Source: Clostridia bacterium
GTDB taxonomy: Bacteria; Bacillota_A; Clostridia; Oscillospirales; CAG-382
Length of the DNA stretch: 5,409 nt
Direction: 5' to 3'
Assembly (NCBI GenBank): GCA_017614095.1
Contig: JAGACN010000199.1
Span: 1-5,409 of the forward strand
A program made the position numbers and the translations under genes. Below, in pieces: positions 1-5,409 of this stretch (position 1 is the first letter of the stretch; every line of letters starts with the position of its first letter). Under the pieces are notes generated by a model that was not told the DNA's origin, did no database searches, and saw only the letters and a list, made by a program, of their open reading frames with translations.

Positions 1-5
1 ACGCA

Positions 6-2420
6 ATGAAAAAAGAGCACGCGGCCGAGGTGATCGGCAGCAAACTGTCCCGCTATTTCGGCATTTCTCCGGAGGAAGCGGATGAAAAGCAAATGTTCGA
101 AGCGGTGGTCATGTCCGTCCGCGACGTGCTGGCGCAGTACAACAAGGAACTGATCGCCAAGACCAAGCAGCAGAGCTCCAAACAGGTCTTCTATCTGTGC
201 ATGGAGTTCCTGATGGGCCGCACGCTGAAACTGAATCTCTGCAATCTCGGGCTGGAGGATGTCTACCGCGATATTCTGGCGGAGTATGGCTTCAAGCTGG
301 AGGATATCTATGAACGCGAGCCGGATCCGGGCCTCGGAAACGGAGGACTGGGCAGGCTGGCGGCCTGCTTCATGGACGCGCTGGCGTCCCAGGACTATCC
401 CGGAAAAGGATTCTCCATCCTGTTCGAATACGGCCTGTTCAAACAGCGCATCGTCGACGGGGAACAGATGGAGCTGCCGGACATCTGGCTGCCGGACGGC
501 GGCGAATGCTGGCTGGTCCCGCGGCAGGACAAGAAAGTGGACGTCCGCTTCGGCGGCACCGTCCGCGAGGAATGGCGCGAAGACCATCTGGAGATCATCC
601 ACGAAAACTGCACGGTCGTGGAAGCCGTCCCGTACGACATGTTCCTGTCCGGCGCGGGCACCAAGACGGTCAACACCCTCCGTCTGTGGAAGGCGAGAGA
701 CCCCGACACCTTCGACATGCAGGCCTTCTCGCAGGGCCAGTACGTGAAGGCCGTGGAGGACCGCGCGATGGCGTCCGCCATCTCCAAGGTGCTCTATCCG
801 GCGGACAACCATCACGAGGGCAAGCTGCTCCGCCTGTCGCAGCAGTATTTCCTGGTCTCCGCATCCCTGCAGAACATCCTCGGAACCCATCTCGCGCAGT
901 ACAAGACGCTCGCGAACCTGCCGGACAAGGTGGCCATCCACATCAACGACACCCATCCCGCGCTGGCCATTCCCGAACTGATGCGCATCCTGATGGACCA
1001 GCACCACTTCTCCTGGGAGGAGGCGTGGGACATCACGGTCCACACCATTTCCTACACGAACCACACGGTCCTGCCCGAAGCGCTGGAAGTCTGGAACGAA
1101 AGCCTGTTCGCCCTCAAGCTCCCGCGCATCCACATGATCATCAAGGAGATCAACGAACGGTTCTGCCGCGAGGCCTGGAACTGCAACGTGGGCGACTGGA
1201 ACAAGGTCGGCCGCATGGCCATCCTGGACCACGGCATGGTCCATATGGCGAACCTGTCCGTCATCGGCTCCCACCACATCAACGGCGTGTCCGAACTGCA
1301 TTCCGAGATCTTAAAGAAGAACCTCTTCAAGGATTACTACGATATGTATCCCCGCCGCTTCTGCAACGTGACGAACGGCATCGCGCACCGGAAATGGCTG
1401 TGCTACGCGAATCCCGCGCTGGCCGGACTGCTGGATGAGACCATCGGGCCCGGCTACCGGAAGAATCCGGACGAGCTGGAAAGATTCGCGGACTTCGCGA
1501 ACGACAAATCCGTCCTGGACCGGCTGGACGCCATCAAGCAGGAAAACAAGCGCGCCTTCGCCGCTTACATGCATCAGACCAAAGGGCTGACCATCGATCC
1601 GGAAAGCGTCTTCGACGTGCAGGCCAAGCGGATGCACGAATACAAGCGCCAGCTGATGAACGCGCTGCACATCATCGACTGCTACCTGCAATTGAAGGAC
1701 AACCCGGACCTGGACGTCCGCCCGAAGACCTTCCTGTTCGCCGCGAAAGCCGCGCCCGGCTACTATTTCGCCAAGGACGTTCTGCGCCTGATCTGCTACA
1801 TCGGCGCGGAGATCGACAAGGATCCGGTCTTACGGAAAAAGATCCGCGTCCTGTTCCTGGAGAACTACAACGTCACGCTCGCGGAGCATCTGATCCCCGC
1901 CGCGGACATCAGCGAGCAGATCTCGCTGGCCGGCAAGGAGGCGTCCGGCACCGGCAACATGAAGTTCATGATCAACGGCGCCGTGACCATCGGCACGCTG
2001 GACGGCGCGAACGTCGAGATGGCGGAGCGTCTGGGCAAGGACAACATCTTCATCTTCGGGCACACCGCTCCGGAAGTGGACGAACTGTGGCGCAAAGGCT
2101 ACTCCTCGTCCGACTACTACAACCGCAGCCCGCGCCTGAAGCGGGCGGTGGACGCCCTGCAGGCCGGATTCGACGGCCGCTCCTTCGCCGACATCGGCAA
2201 GTACCTGCTCTATTCGGTCGGCATTTCCGACCCCTTCATGTGCCTTGCGGATTTCGATTTCTTCACCGAGGCGCACGAACGGATGCGTCAGGCCTACGAG
2301 GACCGCGACCGCTGGAACCGGATGGCGCTGATGAACATCTCGAAAGCCGGCTTCTTCGCCGCCGACCGCAGCATCCGGCAGTACGCCGAGAACATCTGGC
2401 ACATCAAGCCGGTCGACTGA
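6..2420 (+). CDS. glgP: Glycogen/maltodextrin phosphorylase (GT35, PLP-dependent)
   Basis: The 804-residue protein should release glucose-1-phosphate from non-reducing ends of alpha-1,4-glucans using inorganic phosphate, in the cytoplasm. The length is normal for bacterial phosphorylases and covers the whole family fold. Visible motifs, in order: the glycine-rich loop LGNGGLGRLA from residue 110; the HINDTHPALAIPELMR block; TNHTVLPEALE; FDVQAKRMHEYKRQL, with K541, R542 and K547 matching the phosphate/substrate-binding Lys-Arg-Lys of known phosphorylases; and EASGTGNMKF, where K653 is the expected Schiff-base lysine for pyridoxal phosphate and E645 the conserved acid. The C-terminus ends normally, with no frameshift. 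There is no N-terminal extension like the phosphorylation segment of animal enzymes. The ATG at 6 gives the family's usual N-terminus, but only five bases precede it, so the ribosome site and promoter cannot be judged. It is probably the upstream gene of an operon with the GH13 gene. Sequence alone does not separate a glycogen-preferring enzyme (glgP) from a maltodextrin-preferring one (malP); the symbol is a best guess. Confidence 0.95.
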   Translation: MKKEHAAEVIGSKLSRYFGISPEEADEKQMFEAVVMSVRDVLAQYNKELIAKTKQQSSKQVFYLCMEFLMGRTLKLNLCNLGLEDVYRDILAEYGFKLEDIYEREPDPGLGNGGLGRLAACFMDALASQDYPGKGFSILFEYGLFKQRIVDGEQMELPDIWLPDGGECWLVPRQDKKVDVRFGGTVREEWREDHLEIIHENCTVVEAVPYDMFLSGAGTKTVNTLRLWKARDPDTFDMQAFSQGQYVKAVEDRAMASAISKVLYPADNHHEGKLLRLSQQYFLVSASLQNILGTHLAQYKTLANLPDKVAIHINDTHPALAIPELMRILMDQHHFSWEEAWDITVHTISYTNHTVLPEALEVWNESLFALKLPRIHMIIKEINERFCREAWNCNVGDWNKVGRMAILDHGMVHMANLSVIGSHHINGVSELHSEILKKNLFKDYYDMYPRRFCNVTNGIAHRKWLCYANPALAGLLDETIGPGYRKNPDELERFADFANDKSVLDRLDAIKQENKRAFAAYMHQTKGLTIDPESVFDVQAKRMHEYKRQLMNALHIIDCYLQLKDNPDLDVRPKTFLFAAKAAPGYYFAKDVLRLICYIGAEIDKDPVLRKKIRVLFLENYNVTLAEHLIPAADISEQISLAGKEASGTGNMKFMINGAVTIGTLDGANVEMAERLGKDNIFIFGHTAPEVDELWRKGYSSSDYYNRSPRLKRAVDALQAGFDGRSFADIGKYLLYSVGISDPFMCLADFDFFTEAHERMRQAYEDRDRWNRMALMNISKAGFFAADRSIRQYAENIWHIKPVD

Positions 2421-2437
2421 CCGGATACCCGAACCAC

Positions 2438-2442
2438 AGGAG
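2438..2442 (+). promoter_or_regulatory. Distant Shine-Dalgarno site of the GH13 gene
   Basis: AGGAG is the only ribosome-binding-like sequence in the 36-base gap between the phosphorylase stop and the GH13 start. It sits 14 bases before the ATG at 2457, longer than the usual 5-10. An in-frame TGA at 2451-2453 rules out any earlier start, and the next in-frame GTG (2541) has no such site, so 2457 remains the best start despite the long spacing. Confidence 0.55.
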
Positions 2443-2456
2443 AAAACGACTGATCT

Positions 2457-4424
2457 ATGGGAGAACTGCTGAACAGCACACCCGCGAATACGGCCAAAGA
2501 GGGCTGGCGGTACGCGGCAGACCGCAAATCCGCCTTCCGGGTGCTCTTGAACGGACGGCCGGAGGACACGATGGCCTTCCCGGCGGGAAGCGATCTTCAA
2601 TTTGAGCTCTGCTTCGCTGCCGGAACGCTTCCTTCCGACCCGTCCGCCGTCAGCGTCAGGCTGTATATCGGAGACGGAAACCGCGCGACGGTGACCGTCT
2701 CCGCTCCGCTCTCGGAGCCCGTGTACGGAACCGCGTTTCCGGACGGGACCGGGTCGGGACACGTCTACCGCGCGGAGATCCGGACGGACGCGTTTGCACC
2801 GGAAAAGCGCGGTCTTTTCCGTTTCCATTTCGAAGCGGACATCGGAGAAAGCCGCCTGTTCACGGCGGAGAGCGACGGCCGCTTCTATCTGGCCGACCGG
2901 TTCTGCAACGAATGGCAGCTGACCGTCTACGCGCGTGCCTACGCCGCTCCGGAATGGCTGCGCAACGGCGTCTTTTACCAGATCTTCGTGGACCGGTTCC
3001 GCAAGAGCGGCAAGTCCGTCCGGAAGAAGAACGCCCGGTATGACGACGACTGGGACGGCGGGATCCCCGAATACCCGTCGGCGCCCGGAAAACCTTTTCC
3101 GAACAACACCCATTTCGGGGGCGACCTGTACGGCATCATCGAAAAGCTGGACTATCTGCAGGATCTCGGCGTCACCTGTCTGTATCTGACGCCGATCGGC
3201 GAAGCCTATTCCAACCACAAATACGATACCGGCGACTATCTGCGCGTGGACCCGTCCTTCGGCGGGGACGCCGCATTCCGGTCGCTGTGCGAAGAGCTGC
3301 ACCGGCGGGGGATGCACGTCATCATCGACGGCGTGTTCAACCACGTGGGTGACGACAGCGTCTATTTCAACCGGCGGAACACCTACGATTCGGTCGGCGC
3401 CTACCAGTCGGAAAAATCTCCCTACGCCTCCTGGTTCTCGTTCGGCGAGACCCGCAACCAGTACGATTCCTGGTGGGGCGTCAAAAACCTTCCGAAAACG
3501 GTCAAGAACGAATCCTTCGTCTCGTTCATCTGCGACAAGGTCATCCCCCGGTACATGGAGATGGGCGCGGACGGATACCGGCTGGATGTCGTGGACGAAC
3601 TGGACGCCCGGTTCGTGGAGCGCATCTGCGCGGCCGTCAAGAAAGCCAATCCGGACGGCGCGGTCATCGGCGAAGTGTGGGAGGACGCCTCCTGCAAGGA
3701 AGCCTACGGCGAGCGCAAGGCGTATTTCCAGGGCCAGCAGCTGGACGGCGTGATGAATTATCCCTTCCGCAACGGACTTTTGCGCTTCCTGACCGAAAAA
3801 GAGCCGGACCTGCTCCGGCTGGTCACCGAAACGCTGGTCCGGCACTATCCGCCCGACTGTCTCGCCTACGGCATGAATTTTCTGGGCACGCACGATACGG
3901 AGCGCATCCTGACCCTGCTGGGCGGAGAACCGGACGACGGACAGCCGTTCGGCGTGCTCGCGCACCGGCGTCTGACGCCCGAACACCGCGCGAAAGCCAT
4001 CGAACTGCTGAAATGCGGTTACGCGCTGCTGGCGTCGCTGCCCGGCATCCCCTGCATCTATTACGGCGACGAGGCCGGCCTGGAAGGCTACCGCGATCCG
4101 TTCAACCGCCGTCCGTTCCCCTGGAAGGATCCGGACGCCGGATTGACGGAGTGGTTTGCGCACGTCAACCGGATCCGTAAAAATGAACATTTGTTCTCAT
4201 CCGACCGGTTCCGCGTGCTGGAAAGCAAATTCGGCTTTTTCGCCTTCGAACGGACGGACGGGTCCGGAGACAGCCTGACGGTCGCCTGCAACCTGACCGG
4301 TCACGCGGAGCGCGTTTCGCTGCCCGCGGGGAAAGAGGCGGCGGAACTGCTGACGGGAACGGTGTGCGGGACGGAAACGGAAGTGCCCGCGATGTCCGTC
4401 GTCTATTACCTTTTGAAGGAGTGA
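2457..4424 (+). CDS. Cytoplasmic GH13 alpha-glucan hydrolase (neopullulanase/amylopullulanase-like)
   Basis: This 655-residue enzyme should hydrolyse or transfer alpha-glucosidic bonds in maltodextrins or branched glucans. Roughly residues 17-155 look like an N-terminal beta-sandwich (CBM34-like position). The catalytic barrel starts near W167 (WLRNGVFYQIFVDRF), followed by FGGDLYGI (220-226) and SNHKYDTGDY (252-261). All four GH13 regions are present: DGVFNH (D291-H296); YRLDVVDE with nucleophile D377; IGEVWED with acid/base E406; and FLGTHDTE with H479 and the transition-state stabiliser D480. A C-terminal beta-domain follows from about residue 580. The blocks YDSWWG, GEVWEDAS and LDGVMNYPFR resemble clostridial amylopullulanase-type enzymes (perhaps subfamily GH13_39, from memory). 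No signal peptide or membrane segment is seen, so an intracellular role beside the phosphorylase is likely. Specificity (alpha-1,4 or alpha-1,6, hydrolase or transferase) cannot be read from motifs. It is probably cotranscribed with both neighbours. Confidence 0.92.
   Translation: MGELLNSTPANTAKEGWRYAADRKSAFRVLLNGRPEDTMAFPAGSDLQFELCFAAGTLPSDPSAVSVRLYIGDGNRATVTVSAPLSEPVYGTAFPDGTGSGHVYRAEIRTDAFAPEKRGLFRFHFEADIGESRLFTAESDGRFYLADRFCNEWQLTVYARAYAAPEWLRNGVFYQIFVDRFRKSGKSVRKKNARYDDDWDGGIPEYPSAPGKPFPNNTHFGGDLYGIIEKLDYLQDLGVTCLYLTPIGEAYSNHKYDTGDYLRVDPSFGGDAAFRSLCEELHRRGMHVIIDGVFNHVGDDSVYFNRRNTYDSVGAYQSEKSPYASWFSFGETRNQYDSWWGVKNLPKTVKNESFVSFICDKVIPRYMEMGADGYRLDVVDELDARFVERICAAVKKANPDGAVIGEVWEDASCKEAYGERKAYFQGQQLDGVMNYPFRNGLLRFLTEKEPDLLRLVTETLVRHYPPDCLAYGMNFLGTHDTERILTLLGGEPDDGQPFGVLAHRRLTPEHRAKAIELLKCGYALLASLPGIPCIYYGDEAGLEGYRDPFNRRPFPWKDPDAGLTEWFAHVNRIRKNEHLFSSDRFRVLESKFGFFAFERTDGSGDSLTVACNLTGHAERVSLPAGKEAAELLTGTVCGTETEVPAMSVVYYLLKE
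4416..4421 (+). promoter_or_regulatory. Shine-Dalgarno site of the AAC(3)-like gene
   Basis: AAGGAG lies nine bases before the ATG at 4431 and is embedded in the last codons of the GH13 gene, just before its TGA. This fixes the start of the downstream gene. It also implies translation from the same mRNA, probably with ribosomes ending the GH13 gene helping to start the next. Confidence 0.85.
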
Positions 4425-4430
4425 TCATCC

Positions 4431-5204
4431 ATGACTGAACTTGCCAGACGGATCGCCCGCGACGCGGAGGAACTCGGCGTCCGGAAGGGGAGCGTGCTGC
4501 TCGTCCATTCGTCTTTGAAATCCCTGGGCGTGCCCGGCATCTCGCCGAAGGACGTGCTGGACGGCCTGCTCGCCGCGCTCGGCGACAGCGGGACGCTGGT
4601 CCTGCCCGCGCTCAGCTATCTGCACGTCGGACCCGCCCGTTCGATGACCTTCGACGTTCTGCATACGCCCTCGAACGTCGGCGCCATCCCGGAATATTTC
4701 CGGACGGACTATTCCGGCGTCCGGCGCAGTCTGTGCCCGACCCATTCCTGCTGCGCAGTCGGAGCGGACCGGGACGCGGTCGTCGGCGGGCATCATCTGG
4801 ACAATACGCCGGCCGGCAGGAATTCGCCCTTCCATCGGGTCATGGAACTGGACGGCAGCATCCTGTTCTTAGGCTGCGGGACCAACTGCAACACGTCCAT
4901 GCACGCCGTGGAGGAACTGTCCAAGCCGGATTACCTGTTCGGCGACTGCTACACCTATACGATGATCCGCGAAGACGGCAGCCGGTATGAGCAGGACTGC
5001 TACGCGCACGACTTCAGAGGCGTGTACCAGGCGTACACCCGTTTGGAGGCGCTGCTGAACGGGCAGGAGCTCCGCAAGGGGAACATCCTCGGTGCCTCCT
5101 GCGACCTGATGCGGGCCGTTCCGATGTGGGAAAAGGCGGACGCGGCCTACCGGAAGGACCCGCACGCGTTCGTCGGTTATACGGACAAAAACGGCGGGCA
5201 TTGA
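4431..5204 (+). CDS. AAC(3)-family N-acetyltransferase-like protein
   Basis: The 257-residue protein belongs to the aminoglycoside 3-N-acetyltransferase (AAC(3)/YokD-type) fold family, which uses acetyl-CoA to acetylate amines and is unrelated to GNAT enzymes. Family signatures are: LLVHSSLKSLG (23-33); the GTLVLPALSY block; RRSLCPTHSCCAVG (98-111); GRNSPF (about 129-134); and LFLGCGTNCNTSMHAVEEL, where T155, H158 and E161 match the conserved T-x-x-H-x-x-E, whose histidine is probably catalytic. The length suits the shorter, chromosomal-type members. One oddity is C102 where most relatives I recall have His in R-S-x-H-P. No signal peptide or membrane segment is seen, so it should be cytoplasmic. 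It starts six bases after the GH13 stop and is probably in the same operon, which is unusual company. Many family members do not confer antibiotic resistance (for example FrbF in phosphonate biosynthesis), so the substrate is unknown and a resistance call is not justified. Confidence 0.85.
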   Translation: MTELARRIARDAEELGVRKGSVLLVHSSLKSLGVPGISPKDVLDGLLAALGDSGTLVLPALSYLHVGPARSMTFDVLHTPSNVGAIPEYFRTDYSGVRRSLCPTHSCCAVGADRDAVVGGHHLDNTPAGRNSPFHRVMELDGSILFLGCGTNCNTSMHAVEELSKPDYLFGDCYTYTMIREDGSRYEQDCYAHDFRGVYQAYTRLEALLNGQELRKGNILGASCDLMRAVPMWEKADAAYRKDPHAFVGYTDKNGGH

Positions 5205-5275
5205 CCGAAAACGGACCGGATTATTGCAGAAAGGCCTCAAAAAGGGGCGAAAGTTCACAAATTTTTAAAAAAATA
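5205..5275. other. Intergenic region upstream of the promoter
   Basis: These 71 bases separate the AAC(3)-like stop codon from the -35 box. They hold a 3-bp CCG-AAAA-CGG mini-hairpin (5205-5214), a weak 5-bp stem with one G-U pair (5234-5238 with 5244-5248), and then the A/T-rich tract. Neither stem is followed at once by a T-run, so no convincing intrinsic terminator is seen. No open frame or RNA gene is supported. Confidence 0.6.
5259..5275 (+). promoter_or_regulatory. A/T-rich UP-element-like tract
   Basis: A 17-base run of only A and T (A-tract, T-tract, A-tract) lies directly upstream of a consensus -35 box, where RNA polymerase alpha-subunit C-terminal domains bind UP elements. It stands out sharply against the GC-rich genes around it. 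Its activity is inferred from position and composition only. Confidence 0.5.
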
Positions 5276-5303
5276 TTGACAAACGGTTTTAATTGAGTAT
5301 AAT
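5276..5303 (+). promoter_or_regulatory. Consensus sigma-A-type promoter
   Basis: TTGACA at 5276-5281 and TATAAT at 5298-5303 both match the housekeeping consensus in all six bases, with a 16-base spacer. Transcription should start near 5308-5311 and run rightward into the partial gene. The match, the A/T-rich tract upstream and the position between a stop codon and a new reading frame make this the clearest regulatory site in the window. It would start a separate transcript from the preceding operon. Confidence 0.88.
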
Positions 5304-5330
5304 TTCTGCTGTATGAAAGGGTAGAGGTCT

Positions 5331-5409
5331 TTGTCGGAATTGAGCGCTTCGGAAAACAGGCAGACGAAAAAAACCGTTCCCGCGGATGAGGAGGTCCTGG
5401 ACCTCGTGC
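5331..5409 (+). CDS. Start of an unidentified gene, cut by the window end
   Basis: An open frame of 26 codons runs to the window edge. Its conceptual N-terminus is polar, with a basic stretch (R-Q-T-K-K) followed by an acidic one (D-E-E), and shows no signal peptide. An in-frame TAG at 5322-5324 limits how early it can start. TTG at 5331 is the first start codon, with AAAGG (5316-5320) ten bases upstream as a plausible ribosome site; a GAGGT at 5324-5328 is too close. TTG at 5340 is also possible. A later in-frame GTG at 5406 sits ten bases after AGGAGGT (5389-5395), so the true start could instead be there. The consensus promoter just upstream supports a real gene. Too little is visible to name a family or product. 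Confidence 0.5.
   Translation, partial: MSELSASENRQTKKTVPADEEVLDLV
5391..5405 (+). repeat. Perfect 6-bp inverted repeat overlapping an SD-like sequence
   Basis: GAGGTC (5391-5396) and GACCTC (5400-5405) are exact reverse complements separated by three bases, so RNA could form a short hairpin. The left arm contains most of AGGAGGT (5389-5395). A second GAGGTC at 5324-5329, in the leader, could pair with the same right arm. If 5331 is the start, these bases are simply codons for Glu-Val-Leu-Asp-Leu and the repeat may be chance. Confidence 0.35.

Noticed and set aside
506..1438. A 310-codon open frame on the + strand inside the phosphorylase gene
   Set aside because: It lies in another frame of a gene with unmistakable motifs, and its product is a Gly/Pro/Arg/His-rich string typical of GC-rich shadow frames.
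3473..4180. A 235-codon open frame on the + strand inside the GH13 gene
   Set aside because: The GH13 frame holds all catalytic motifs over this stretch. The alternative is Arg/Gly/Ala-rich with no domain.
1830..4190. A 786-codon open frame on the minus strand crossing the phosphorylase-GH13 junction
   Set aside because: Its codons lie exactly opposite the sense codons of both real genes, which share one register. It stays open only because the sense codons TTA, CTA and TCA are avoided in this GC-rich DNA; it ends at the sense TTA at 1830. Its translation is a low-complexity string rich in Val, Arg, Gly and Ala with no recognisable domain.
4431..5204. Calling the AAC(3)-like gene an aminoglycoside resistance gene
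   Set aside because: Family membership is clear, but the gene sits in a glucan operon with no mobile-element or resistance context, and a conserved motif residue differs.
5234..5266. Candidate intrinsic terminator after the AAC(3)-like gene
   Set aside because: The stem is only five pairs including a G-U, and the nearest T-run begins 14 bases beyond it, so it does not meet the usual pattern.
5313..5324. A three-codon open frame (ATG to TAG) in the promoter's leader
   Set aside because: It is too short, begins almost at the predicted transcript start with no ribosome site, and shows no sign of being a leader peptide.

Overview
The window suggests a fairly GC-rich (by eye about 60% G+C) member of the Bacillota, possibly an anaerobic clostridium-like bacterium. 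The support is indirect. The glycogen phosphorylase and the alpha-amylase family enzyme have the sequence flavour of clostridial enzymes, the Shine-Dalgarno sites are AAGGAG-type, and the one clear promoter is a perfect TTGACA/TATAAT pair behind an A/T-rich tract. No RNA gene, mobile element or CRISPR array is visible.

Layout, all on the + strand. (1) Positions 6-2420 encode a complete alpha-glucan (glycogen/maltodextrin) phosphorylase of family GT35, with the pyridoxal-phosphate lysine motif intact. Its promoter and ribosome binding site lie upstream of the window. (2) After 36 bases comes a 655-residue cytoplasmic GH13 enzyme (2457-4424) of the neopullulanase/amylopullulanase type, with all four GH13 signature regions and both catalytic acids. 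(3) Six bases later is a 257-residue protein of the AAC(3) (aminoglycoside 3-N-acetyltransferase-like) family (4431-5204), whose ribosome binding site overlaps the end of the GH13 gene. Close spacing and shared strand suggest one operon. (4) Positions 5205-5275 are non-coding and become very A/T-rich. They lead into a strong sigma-A-type promoter (5276-5303) driving a new gene whose first codons (probably TTG at 5331) run off the window end.

The first two enzymes form a coherent pathway for breaking down stored or imported alpha-glucan inside the cell. The GH13 enzyme would cut branched or short maltodextrins into linear chains or shorten them, and the phosphorylase would remove glucose-1-phosphate from non-reducing ends. 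The AAC(3)-like protein has no obvious role in that pathway. It may simply share the transcript, or act on an unidentified amine. I see no wholly new system. The points most worth a second look are the AAC(3)-like gene in a glucan operon, with a Cys replacing the usual His of its R-S-x-H-P motif, and the strong promoter whose leader or early coding region holds overlapping Shine-Dalgarno-like and hairpin elements.
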